DNA from: Pseudomonadota bacterium
GTDB lineage: Bacteria > Desulfobacterota > Syntrophia > Syntrophales > UBA5619
DNA length: 16,657 bases
Assembly (NCBI GenBank): GCA_018819165.1
Contig: JAHJQP010000033.1
Location: 1-16,657 of the forward strand
Direction of reading: 5' to 3'
Shown here: in pieces, positions 1 to 7,336 of the stretch
How positions within the stretch are numbered: position 1 is the first letter of the stretch
Layout: the number at the start of each line of letters is the position of its first letter
Program-made: the position numbers and the translations under genes
The notes under the pieces: generated by a model
The model's database searches: none
Seen by the model: the letters and a program-made list of their open reading frames with translations, nothing else
Told to the model about the DNA's origin: nothing

Positions 1-114
1 CCTGCATGGACCGCACCAAGGCGCCCAGAAGTCGACCAGGGCCGGCTTGTCCGCCTTCAGAATCTCCTCATTAAAATCGACATCTCCGATGTGTACCACG
101 GCTTCTTCCGCCAT
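1..114 (-). CDS. trxA: Thioredoxin, N-terminal part (cut by window edge)
   Basis: The first 38 codons of a thioredoxin are present; the rest lies beyond the window. The protein starts MAEEAVVHIGD and reaches DFWAPWCGPCR at residues 28-38. C34 and C37 are the redox-active pair of the WCGPC motif, preceded by the usual DFWA strand. Known role of the family: cytoplasmic thiol-disulfide exchange, reducing ribonucleotide reductase, peroxiredoxins and other targets. The start ATG (112-114) is preceded by AAGGGGGAGA as ribosome-binding site. A promoter with a perfect TTGACA lies just upstream, so the gene can be transcribed apart from the crotonase behind it. A longer thioredoxin-fold protein cannot be excluded because only the N-terminus is visible. 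Confidence 0.9.
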   Translation of the reverse strand, partial: MAEEAVVHIGDVDFNEEILKADKPALVDFWAPWCGPCR

Positions 115-148
115 ACATTCTCCCCCTTTCCATGATCTCTTAGAGTGC

Positions 149-178
149 ACTATGGCATATTCGGATAAATGATGTCAA
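149..178 (-). promoter_or_regulatory. Sigma-70-type promoter for thioredoxin
   Basis: Reading the minus strand, TTGACA (178-173, perfect -35) is followed by an 18-nt spacer and CATAGT (154-149, 4 of 6 to TATAAT). Transcription would start near 142, giving a leader of about 28 nt that contains the ribosome-binding site of the thioredoxin ATG at 114. It lies in the 110-nt gap after the crotonase stop codon. Confidence 0.55.
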
Positions 179-224
179 CCTCGATCCACCGTCAAAATGC
201 TAAGGGAGATGAAGGGCTGGAACA

Positions 225-992
225 CTACTGAAATTCTGCCTGCCGTTTCTCCATAAAGGCGCTGGTTCCCTCTTTGAAATCCGCATGACCGAGGGATTTC
301 ACCATAGGAAGGGCCGTGTCTGCGACATAAAACAGATTGGGGTCTTTTACGCACATCTCCACAAGCCTTTTTGAATGCTTCACGGCGTAGGGAGAGTTTC
401 GGCAGATGGCCGAAAGGATCGATTCTGCGCGTTCAAAAAGCTGTTCTGAAGCCACTGCCTCTTCCACCAGCCCGATGCCCACTGCCGTACCGGCATTGAT
501 GCGTTCCGCGGTAACCAGAAGCTTTCGGGCATGGGAAGGGCCTACCGCACGAACCAGACGGGCGATGTATTCATAACTCTCCACGATTCCCAGCTTGGCC
601 GAGGGTATCCCCAGTTGAGCATTTTCTGCAGAGATCCGGAAATCGCAACTTAATGCCAGTTCAAGGCCCGTGCCCAGGGCGTATCTTTCGATTACCGCAA
701 GGGTGGGACAGGGGAAACCTTCCAGAAGTGAAAAGGTTTTTTCCCGAAGCCGGTGGAAATCCCGGATTCCCGTCTCATCGAGAGCGGCAAGTTCCTTGAT
801 GTCGGCTCCGGAGGCAAAGCACCCGCCCTGACCAAAGAGCATTAGGGCCCTGATTCCATCGTCTTTTCCAAACGAATCGAGACCCGACTGAAGTTCCCCC
901 AATACCCCCCTGTTGATGGCGTTGAGAACCGTCGGCCGGTTCAAAGAAACCCTCAGGACCGGCCCATCTTTTTCAAACAACACCAAACCCAT
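225..992 (-). CDS. Enoyl-CoA hydratase/isomerase (crotonase) family protein, atypical active site
   Basis: A 255-residue crotonase-fold protein, the normal length for the family, which acts on acyl-CoA thioesters in the cytoplasm. Visible landmarks are LNRPTVLNAI near residue 17, ASGADIKEL at 60-68 (first oxyanion-hole segment), ALGTGLELALSCD at 105-117 (second segment) and a C-terminal FMEKRQAEF. E111 matches the first catalytic Glu of enoyl-CoA hydratase (Glu144 in rat). The second (Glu164) is replaced: the usual QPE is IPS, with S131. The following glycine-rich GAGGTQRL loop is also lost (GIVESYEYIARL). Simple hydration is therefore doubtful; isomerase, hydrolase or other crotonase chemistry is possible. 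I chose ATG at 992 because GGGGAGG lies 8 nt upstream; a GTG three codons earlier overlaps that site. It is probably co-transcribed with the DUF362 gene upstream. Confidence 0.85.
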   Translation of the reverse strand: MGLVLFEKDGPVLRVSLNRPTVLNAINRGVLGELQSGLDSFGKDDGIRALMLFGQGGCFASGADIKELAALDETGIRDFHRLREKTFSLLEGFPCPTLAVIERYALGTGLELALSCDFRISAENAQLGIPSAKLGIVESYEYIARLVRAVGPSHARKLLVTAERINAGTAVGIGLVEEAVASEQLFERAESILSAICRNSPYAVKHSKRLVEMCVKDPNLFYVADTALPMVKSLGHADFKEGTSAFMEKRQAEFQ

Positions 993-1171
993 CGGTACCA
1001 CCTCCCCTAAGTGTCTCTCAGGTATGCTTTACAACCCGGAAAAATTGCGGATAAAGGATCGTAAAGCCGAAACAGCGCCATGAGAAAATAAACGAGCCAT
1101 ACGGAAAGCGCCTTTTTTGAGGCGTGCCGGCATGTAAGAAACGTTCCGCTACAGATGCGTTTTTCTCGGAA

Positions 1172-1193
1172 GAGAAATTCGATTGCATTTCTC
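1172..1193. repeat. Small perfect inverted repeat after the DUF362 gene
   Basis: GAGAAAT, 8 nt, ATTTCTC: perfect 7-bp arms, 28 nt beyond the DUF362 stop codon on the minus strand. There is no clear U-run after it, so a terminator is only a weak possibility. The rest of the 993-1220 gap shows no gene. Confidence 0.25.
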
Positions 1194-1220
1194 AAGTGAA
1201 GCGATCCTTGCGCCTGTTTT

Positions 1221-2405
1221 TCAGCTGCCGGTGATCAGCGCTTCGGTCATGATCTCCAACACCTTGGCAGGATCCGGCGGACAGCCGGGGATCTTTATTG
1301 CATCTTTCATCTTTTTGTGTTTCTTGATGGCGCATTTTCCAAGAAGAACCGAATGGCGCGCTTTCCCCCCGGGAGTCGCGTTTTTGCCGGCCAGCAGTTC
1401 CGTATCGTCGATGTTTTTGCCCTGGTGCGTCTTGCAAAAGGTCATCAGACCGGCCCAGAGGTTGACACCGCATGCAGAACAAAGTGGCAGGCCGTAGGGC
1501 GGCATTTCCATCCCGCTGACGGAGAATTTTTCCATGAGGTCTTCCAGCCATTGGGATCTGTATTGCAGATGCAATCTGTACCGGGAAGGATCTTCACCGA
1601 TGATCCGGATATCTTCCATTTTCAGACTTTTGCCGGTAAGCGCTCCGTAATGAACGATATGGGGTACCTCTTCGGCAGGGTAACCCAGCAGAGAGCTGCC
1701 CACGACATCGCATTCAAGCCGGTCTTTGCCGGCCAGGATCAGACCCATTTCCCTAACCTGGTCCCTGCGTCCGGTCGGCAATGGGCCGATTTCGGCAGCC
1801 GTGAGGGCGTCGACGACATTCACATGGCATGGGATGTGCAAATTGAACTCTGCAACGGCACGGTTGAGGTCCGTTTCCCTGTGGCACTTTTTTTTGGAGT
1901 CCATGGAAAGGCATCCCTTGAGGTTTTTCAGACATACGGTGGTGACCGTCTGGTTGTGGGTTTTCAACACCGGAACGTTGATGACGAAATCGGCTTCCAG
2001 CACGGATGCGGCAATTTCGATTTCCGTTCCGTCGGAAAGAAAAAAGGTCCGAAAGGGTCCTTCATTGAGATCCACCAGGGGCACCTTCTCTCTTTGGGAC
2101 AGATCCTCCATGCCGCTCCACCGGAATGCGGCCCGGGTGTCCATCTTCAGGGAGGGAAGATGGATGGAGCCATCGCCTATGCGCACCGTCCCGGCGCCCT
2201 TTTGCCTGACCAGATGCAGGATGGCTTCCACCACCTCCGGAGAGGTGGTAATCCCCTTTGCAGGAATTTTCGGCGAGCCGGCCATCACGATGTTCGGTTT
2301 AATGAATACATCCATTCCAGGCTTGAAGGATTCCCATGCCCCTACGGCATCCATAGCCCGGCCAACCGATTCGGGACCCGTCCATCGGATTATCGCAACA
2401 CTCAT
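1221..2405 (-). CDS. DUF362 domain protein with C-terminal cysteine-rich tail
   Basis: A 394-residue protein recognisable as DUF362 (PF04015) by FIKPNIV near 34-40, TTSPEVVEAI near 53, the GDGS segment near 77, VINVPVLKTH at 141-150 and CLKNLKG at 158-164. DUF362 proteins are common in anaerobes and often carry Fe-S domains; their reaction is mostly unknown. After the DUF362 core the last 90 residues hold C309-x2-C312, C324, C358 and C375 (in PGCPPDP). This spacing suggests a metal or Fe-S site, though it is not a standard ferredoxin CxxCxxC. No signal peptide is seen. The start ATG follows AAGGGAGGGAAGA. It lies between the formyl-THF hydrolase-like gene (172-nt gap holding a long hairpin) and the crotonase (228-nt gap). 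Family assignment is firm, function unknown. Confidence 0.85.
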   Translation of the reverse strand: MSVAIIRWTGPESVGRAMDAVGAWESFKPGMDVFIKPNIVMAGSPKIPAKGITTSPEVVEAILHLVRQKGAGTVRIGDGSIHLPSLKMDTRAAFRWSGMEDLSQREKVPLVDLNEGPFRTFFLSDGTEIEIAASVLEADFVINVPVLKTHNQTVTTVCLKNLKGCLSMDSKKKCHRETDLNRAVAEFNLHIPCHVNVVDALTAAEIGPLPTGRRDQVREMGLILAGKDRLECDVVGSSLLGYPAEEVPHIVHYGALTGKSLKMEDIRIIGEDPSRYRLHLQYRSQWLEDLMEKFSVSGMEMPPYGLPLCSACGVNLWAGLMTFCKTHQGKNIDDTELLAGKNATPGGKARHSVLLGKCAIKKHKKMKDAIKIPGCPPDPAKVLEIMTEALITGS

Positions 2406-2462
2406 TCTTCCCTCCCTTGCTCTCCTGTGATGTCGAACAATTTTTTTTAAAACCGGCAGGTA

Positions 2463-2526
2463 CGGAAACCGCCCTTTGTATCCGGGGATCTAAAAACAGG
2501 ATCGCGGTATAAAGGGTCCGTTTCCG
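2463..2526. repeat. 64-nt imperfect hairpin between DUF362 and formyl-THF hydrolase-like genes
   Basis: The left arm begins CGGAAAC at 2463 and the right arm ends GTTTCCG at 2526. Pairing continues inward (CCCTTT at 2472-2477 with AAAGGG at 2511-2516, then GGATC at 2486-2490 with GATC around 2500-2503), leaving a loop of about 9 nt (2491-2499). There are roughly 20 pairs with one bulge, a few mismatches and two G-U pairs. On the minus strand it follows the formyl-THF hydrolase-like gene by about 50 nt, so it could attenuate or process a shared transcript. There is no immediate U-run, so it is not a textbook terminator. An immobile relic of a small repeated element is an alternative. Confidence 0.5.
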
Positions 2527-2577
2527 ATAACCGATTCACATTCTCGTCATATCTCAAATCCCCTGAAGATCCATGGC

Positions 2578-3504
2578 TTATTTCAATGTTTCGAACCGGT
2601 CCCCTGCCTTCATCCCTTGTCCGGCTGCAAATTCGGATCCGGAGACTTTTCCGCCTTTTTCGAGCTTGATTTTACCCACCACGAGACTGCCCTGGACAGC
2701 GGCCACGCTGATTCCCTGATCATCGATGCGAAAAATGGTCCCCGGGGGCGCGGCACTCGTTTCCTTCAGCAGTTTCGATCCCAAAAACCGGACTCTTTCT
2801 CCTTTGAACCAGGTGAAGGCCCCTGGTTGGGGATCGCAGCCGCGGACAAAATTGTGAAGGTCCGAAGCTGGTTTATTCCAGTCTATTTTTGCCACCCGGT
2901 CGTCACAGGGAGGTTCATAGGTGGCTCCGGCTTTTTCCTGGGGAATTCGGGGGGCCCTTCCCTCCCGGATCAAGGCCACGGATTCGAGAATCGCATCGAC
3001 CCCCATGGGGAACAAGTGGTTGAAATAAAGAGAACCGGTGGTATCGTCAGTGCCGATTTCGATCTCCTTTTGAAGAAGAATCGGTCCTGTGTCAATGCCG
3101 CCGTCAGGCCAGAAAATGGTCAAACCGGTTTTCGTATCTCCCATAATCACCGCCCAGTTGATGGCGCTTGCACCGCGATGCCGGGGCAGGATGGAAGGAT
3201 GATAGCAGATGGCCCCGCGTGTGGCCGCATCTAAAAACCGGGCAGGGATAATGTCGGTGACAAAGGCCATGATTGTCAAGGCCGGTTTCAGGTCTTTGTA
3301 CTCTGAAAACACCTTGTCGTCCTTGTATGTAGCCGGTTGAAAGACTGGGATGCTTTTGGAAACCGCGGCCTCCTTGAGCGGATCGGGGCGACTGCCCGGC
3401 TTTTCCGCAGGGGTGTAGACCGCAGCCACGTTTTCCCCTTTTTCCATCAGGGTTTCGAAAACTTTGGCTCCGAAAGCAGCCTGACCGATCAGTACGATTT
3501 TCAT
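2578..3504 (-). CDS. Formyltransferase-fold protein like the 10-formyl-THF hydrolase domain of ALDH1L1
   Basis: 308 residues. The N-terminal formyltransferase fold (to about residue 200) is followed by the C-terminal OB-like domain of the methionyl-tRNA formyltransferase family (about 205-308). The sequence is closer to the N-terminal hydrolase domain of animal 10-formyltetrahydrofolate dehydrogenase than to Fmt: MKIVLIGQAAFG at the start, YHPSILPRHRGASAINW at 101-117, IFWPDGGIDTGPILLQKE at 130-147 and GATYEPP. H102 and D138 match the catalytic His and Asp. The Asn of Fmt (Ile in the eukaryotic hydrolase domain) is C100 here. Expected activity: release of formate from, or formyl transfer out of, 10-formyl-THF in the cytoplasm. 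There is no dehydrogenase domain. ATG at 3504 follows AAGGAGG with 6-nt spacing. The gene starts 39 nt after the TIGR04076-like gene ends, so the two are probably co-transcribed. Confidence 0.8.
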   Translation of the reverse strand: MKIVLIGQAAFGAKVFETLMEKGENVAAVYTPAEKPGSRPDPLKEAAVSKSIPVFQPATYKDDKVFSEYKDLKPALTIMAFVTDIIPARFLDAATRGAICYHPSILPRHRGASAINWAVIMGDTKTGLTIFWPDGGIDTGPILLQKEIEIGTDDTTGSLYFNHLFPMGVDAILESVALIREGRAPRIPQEKAGATYEPPCDDRVAKIDWNKPASDLHNFVRGCDPQPGAFTWFKGERVRFLGSKLLKETSAAPPGTIFRIDDQGISVAAVQGSLVVGKIKLEKGGKVSGSEFAAGQGMKAGDRFETLK

Positions 3505-3543
3505 CCCTTTCCTCCTTTTGTTTTCAGATTACGGGGCAAATCG

Positions 3544-3963
3544 TTATATCTTCTCCACCCTGACTCGAAATTTCACCTTTCCCAGCCCCCCGGCCTCCAG
3601 ACCGGGATCGAGGCACTCGGCCGTCATGAACACACGGTCATTGGGATCCTGCCCTGCGGCGATCATCTCCAAGATCGTGTTTACAAAACCCGTAAGCGGC
3701 CCGATGGCCCGCATGCACAGTGGAGCGGTGGATTTACCGGGAACCAGGGCCCCGCCTTCGATGACGATCTGCTGCCCCTTTTGGATCCCGGCGGCGCAGT
3801 ACCGGGAATCGATCACCTCTGCAACGATCCGGTGTTTCATGATGTCGTCTATCCGGCTGAAGAATTTATAAACCCCGGAACTACCCTTCCGAAACGTCTC
3901 CCAGTCTTCATCGGTTATATCGACGACTTGCTTCACGATTCCGTGCACATGATCTTTTTCCAT
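3544..3963 (-). CDS. Small TIGR04076-like protein
   Basis: 139 residues, no signal peptide or membrane segment. The C-terminal two thirds resembles the TIGR04076 family, small proteins of unknown function from anaerobes. The resemblance is a Cys-x-x-Gly-x-x-x-Gly start (C56 to G63), a central PLCMRAIGPL with C83, and a final Cys-Leu-Asp-Pro (C117) ahead of a beta strand (KVKFRVRVE). The three cysteines could bind metal; this is inference. The N-terminal 45 residues (VVDITDEDWETFRKG...) are a helical extension. ATG at 3963 is preceded by AGGAGG with 5-6 nt spacing. It lies between the TPR protein (83-nt gap) and the formyl-THF hydrolase-like gene (39-nt gap). The gene is certain, the family name moderately so. 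Confidence 0.7.
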   Translation of the reverse strand: MEKDHVHGIVKQVVDITDEDWETFRKGSSGVYKFFSRIDDIMKHRIVAEVIDSRYCAAGIQKGQQIVIEGGALVPGKSTAPLCMRAIGPLTGFVNTILEMIAAGQDPNDRVFMTAECLDPGLEAGGLGKVKFRVRVEKI

Positions 3964-4046
3964 GGTTACCTCCTGGGAAGATTACCGCTTTGTTATTCAA
4001 CGGTAGTTTTTTACATCGAGAGGGTACATCGGACGATAGGCGTCGC

Positions 4047-6911
4047 TCATTCACCGCAGCATTTTTTGAACTTTTTCCCGCTTCCGCACGGGCAGGCATC
4101 GTTTCGACCGACTCTGTCTTTTTTCTTTCCGGACTTTTCTTTGGTCAACCCGGGAAAGAGTTCCGCACGCATTTTTTCGATGGATGCCGCGGCTCTCCGG
4201 TTCAGTTCCGCCATGCGCTTCGCAATGGCCTCTACTTCATCTTCCATACCCAGGCCTCGGTAAATCTCCGAAGCTTCTCTAAGCTGTGCATGCGCCTCAC
4301 TTAACTTTTCCTCTTTTTCGTATACATAGCTCATGTTTTTCAGGACACCGGCAAGACCCGGCAAATGATTCAGACGCTTCAGAAGCCCAAGAGCCTTTTC
4401 GTAGGTTTCCCGAGCCTCTTCCATTCGACCGGTCTGATAATACATCGTGGCCAGGTTGGAAAGAAGGTTGGCTTCTCCTTCTGCGTTCTCCTTTTTCCGG
4501 AACCCCTCCAGAGCCTCCTTATAGAGCCGTTCGGCTTCCTCGTAATTTCTGCGCTGAAACTCCAGCAAGCCCATCTGGGAAACCACGTTGAAAACGGCCA
4601 GATCATTTCCCCCATCCCGGTAAAGCTCCAAAGCCTTTCGAAACGAATCCAGGGCGGCATCCAGATTCCCTCCGCCCTGTTCCGCATACCCGATCAGGGC
4701 AAGGCACAACGATTCTTTCTCCCGCTCTCCAAGCTTGCCGTAGACGCTTTTGGCCCTATCGAAGCATTCAATGGCACTTTTCCATTCCTTCTTTTCCGAG
4801 TACATCTGTCCAAGGTCGAGTTCGACGGAACCCTCTCCCAGGCGGTAGCCCAGCCCCTTGTAACGTTCAAGGACGCTCCCGTAGAGGCCTTCGGCTTCTT
4901 CATACCGCTTCTGCGCACGTCGAATGTGACCCTGCCGGAGGATCTGGGTGGCTTCATTGAGGGGATCTCCCAGGTCCCGGTAAATCCGAGCGGCCTGTTC
5001 GAACTGGGCAACGGCTGAATCATACTCGCCGCTGTCACCGAAGACCATCCCGAGATTGGAAATTTGGGCGGCTTCCCCTTCCGGATCTCCCAGGTCACGG
5101 TACCGCTCCAAGGCCCTTTTGAAGGACTGAATCGCAAGATCCACCTTTCTCTGGGCATAGAGGGAATGGCCGACGCTGGCCAGTCGCTGGGCCGCCTTTC
5201 GGGGTTCTCCCAATTCCTCTTCCAGTTGCGCCGCCCGTTCATAGGCCTCGATGGCTTCCTCGAATTTCGTTTCACCGAAAAACGTGTGACCGAGACACCC
5301 CCACTGGTTGGCTGCAGCTGCACGGTCTCCAACGGATTCGAACAGGTCCAGGGCCTTTCGATGGTACTCGGCCGCTTTTTTAAAATCTCCCCGGGCATAG
5401 AAGGTATGCCCCAGGTTGGACCACTGAGCCGCCTCTCCTGTTTTGCCCCCCCGTTCGTCTTCTTCGGAATACCTCCGGTATCCTTCGAGGGATTCGCGAT
5501 AGAATCGTTCGGCTTCCTGAAGCATTGTCCGTGAGAAGTACAAATATCCCAGCTGGCTGCACAGGTCGGCCACAAGGTCGATCTTCCCCATTTCTCTGGC
5601 CAGATCTAAAGACGCATCCAGGGCCTTCCCGGCGCTTTCCATCTCCCTGAGGGAAAACAAAGCCCTCCCCTTTAACTCCAGGGCAAGCTGCAACTGCGGG
5701 GTTCTTCCACTTCTTCTCAACAACTCGACTGCAGGGTCAAGTACTTCCAGCGCCTCACGATTCCTGTTGGCGCCTTCCCGGACTTCCGCCTGGGCAAGAA
5801 GCAGATCGACCCTCCGATTGTCGCTGTCTTCACCCATCAGTTTCACGGCATGGGCCAGTTCCTCTTCACAGATCTCTCCCGCCCCCATATCCATCTTGAG
5901 ACGCCACCAGGCCAGGGTCTGCGAAGCGACAACTTCCGGGTCCTCCAGCCGGAACAAACCCTGGGAATGGTAAAGGGCGAAGGGATAAGGGCTTTTCCCG
6001 TCCGAAAGAAATTTCTCGAAAGCATTTACGGCATCATGGACGATGGAATCACAAGGCTTTTCTTCGGCCTGGGTCGGCAAAGTCAAACGCGGGTATCTCA
6101 ACCGGAAGAAATCCCCGCCCACAGGTTCCACCAGCTCACTGAGGTCCGGGGACAGAAGAATATTCTTCAGGACATCCACAGGCTTCCCTATCACCGCCGA
6201 AAGGCAATCCAGATTTACCGGATGCACCAGACAGGTCAACGCCTCCATGATACCCACTTCCGGACCCCCCTTGCGGGCAATGGCGGCGTAGTGTTCTGAG
6301 ACGCGCTGGGCGCCCTTGTCGCCGTCTTCCTCCACCATCAAACGGTTGGAAGGAGAAAAGTCCGCCTGCATGGCAAGAACGTCCTTGCTCATCTGACCGA
6401 TCAGCAGTTTGGTCTTTGAGGGAAGCATCCGGAGCAGAAACCGGAAAAAATCGACGAAGACCGGATCCTGAAGGTCTGTTCGCGGTACGATAGACAGAAT
6501 CAACCGCTGATCGGGCTCGAGTTTTCTGGAAATGAAGCGAATGGCCTCCAGAAAGCGGATTTCAAGGGGCCGAATGTCCTTTTTCACCAACAACCGCAAT
6601 TGCATCAGCAGATGAGGATCGTTGCCGACAGCCTCAGGCCAGGTCCCAAAACCCAGGTACCCTTGCCCGTGTACGGTTTCCCAAAGCCAGCGAAACAGAA
6701 AATGCCTGGAATGTTCCTTTTCCCGGATTTCGTAACGAAATACCCGATGCTCCTGTTTTTGGACGGCCAGGGATTGAACCGCATCCTGGAAATTGTATAG
6801 ATGAAACTCATCGGATCCGACGATCAGATGGATTTTTTCCGTATCCGATTGAAAAAAACCGGAAAGAACCTTTTGCTTGCCTTCCATTTCCTCATGTTCC
6901 CATGCTCTCAT
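4047..6911 (-). CDS. TPR-array protein with degenerate STAND-like N-terminus and C-terminal SEC-C zinc motif
   Basis: About 954 residues, probably cytoplasmic. Residues 25-215 read like a STAND/AAA ATPase core: beta strand IHLIVG at 27-32, strand RLILSIVPRTDL at 136-147 where Walker B would be, and strand TKLLIGQ at 167-173. The P-loop Gly-Lys-Ser/Thr is missing (VGSDEFHLYN). About 220-282 looks like a winged helix (ALTCLVHPVNLDCLSAVIG...). From about 365 to 915 come roughly 13 TPR units, most spaced 40 residues apart with repeated GEAAQ-SNLG helices, as in kinesin-light-chain or LGN-type TPRs. The last 20 residues (GRNDACPCGSGKKFKKCCGE) are a complete SEC-C zinc-binding motif. The order resembles MalT/LuxR-type STAND regulators without nucleotide binding, so a scaffold role is likely. 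The start ATG at 6911 follows AGGTGG; a later in-frame ATG (MEGKQ) is possible. Confidence 0.85.
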   Translation of the reverse strand: MRAWEHEEMEGKQKVLSGFFQSDTEKIHLIVGSDEFHLYNFQDAVQSLAVQKQEHRVFRYEIREKEHSRHFLFRWLWETVHGQGYLGFGTWPEAVGNDPHLLMQLRLLVKKDIRPLEIRFLEAIRFISRKLEPDQRLILSIVPRTDLQDPVFVDFFRFLLRMLPSKTKLLIGQMSKDVLAMQADFSPSNRLMVEEDGDKGAQRVSEHYAAIARKGGPEVGIMEALTCLVHPVNLDCLSAVIGKPVDVLKNILLSPDLSELVEPVGGDFFRLRYPRLTLPTQAEEKPCDSIVHDAVNAFEKFLSDGKSPYPFALYHSQGLFRLEDPEVVASQTLAWWRLKMDMGAGEICEEELAHAVKLMGEDSDNRRVDLLLAQAEVREGANRNREALEVLDPAVELLRRSGRTPQLQLALELKGRALFSLREMESAGKALDASLDLAREMGKIDLVADLCSQLGYLYFSRTMLQEAERFYRESLEGYRRYSEEDERGGKTGEAAQWSNLGHTFYARGDFKKAAEYHRKALDLFESVGDRAAAANQWGCLGHTFFGETKFEEAIEAYERAAQLEEELGEPRKAAQRLASVGHSLYAQRKVDLAIQSFKRALERYRDLGDPEGEAAQISNLGMVFGDSGEYDSAVAQFEQAARIYRDLGDPLNEATQILRQGHIRRAQKRYEEAEGLYGSVLERYKGLGYRLGEGSVELDLGQMYSEKKEWKSAIECFDRAKSVYGKLGEREKESLCLALIGYAEQGGGNLDAALDSFRKALELYRDGGNDLAVFNVVSQMGLLEFQRRNYEEAERLYKEALEGFRKKENAEGEANLLSNLATMYYQTGRMEEARETYEKALGLLKRLNHLPGLAGVLKNMSYVYEKEEKLSEAHAQLREASEIYRGLGMEDEVEAIAKRMAELNRRAAASIEKMRAELFPGLTKEKSGKKKDRVGRNDACPCGSGKKFKKCCGE

Positions 6912-7336
6912 CAAACCACCTGAATTATGCTGTTGGAGAAAGAGTTCCCCTTACAAACCACCCTGCCTGATCACTTACCCGGCAGATCATCCCCCCCGAA
7001 ACCCGCAGTTCCGGCGGGACCACGCAACCAACAAAATGTAGTCGCTGAAAAACAGTGAACCCAGCTGGACTCATAGGATAGGAGGCCCCGAATGTCAAGA
7101 AATTAATCCCCTTCCATGAGTTTCCAAAGCCGCGAACCGTGGAAAACATGGCTTGATTTTTAATTGTCCCCCGTATATTATGAACATGTGTAAAAAATCG
7201 TTAACATTTGGCAGGTTGGAATTTCTTGCCGCCGATAACGGACAGGACGGTCTTGACAATCAAACAGGTTCCGGGCAACCAATAAGCGTTCTGCCGTTGG
7301 AGTCCTTCACTACCCGACCTGCGTAAGGAGGAGCCC
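6912..7336. other. Divergent intergenic region between TPR protein and sirtuin
   Basis: 425 nt with no convincing gene. It contains the sirtuin promoter at 7153-7181 and a leader of about 150 nt. A 46-codon frame (ATG 7185 to TAA 7326) ends at the sirtuin ribosome-binding site but begins at the predicted transcription start without its own ribosome-binding site. No clear promoter was found for the TPR gene; a CATAAT at 6929-6924 (minus) lacks a -35 partner. Confidence 0.5.
7153..7181 (+). promoter_or_regulatory. Sigma-70-type promoter for the sirtuin gene
   Basis: TTGATT (7153-7158), a 17-nt spacer and TATTAT (7176-7181, 5 of 6 to consensus). Predicted start is near 7188, giving a leader of about 150 nt before the sirtuin TTG codon. 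Confidence 0.6.

Noticed and set aside
1317..2450. Long plus-strand open frame (377 codons)
   Set aside because: It is the antisense of the DUF362 gene, lacks a ribosome-binding site and contains no recognisable domain.
3976..4010. TACCG/CGGTA hairpin followed by TTTTTT on the plus strand
   Set aside because: The stem is only 5 bp with a 13-nt loop, and no plus-strand gene lies upstream to be terminated.
3337..4263. Plus-strand open frame of 308 codons
   Set aside because: It is antisense to parts of three minus-strand genes with clear homology and ribosome-binding sites.
7253..7286. Second promoter in the sirtuin leader (TTGACA at 7253)
   Set aside because: No acceptable -10 at 16-18 nt spacing; the nearest AT-rich hexamer is 22 nt away.
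7185..7326. 46-codon leader ORF ahead of the sirtuin gene
   Set aside because: Its ATG lies at or before the predicted transcription start and has no ribosome-binding site, although its stop touches the sirtuin ribosome-binding site.
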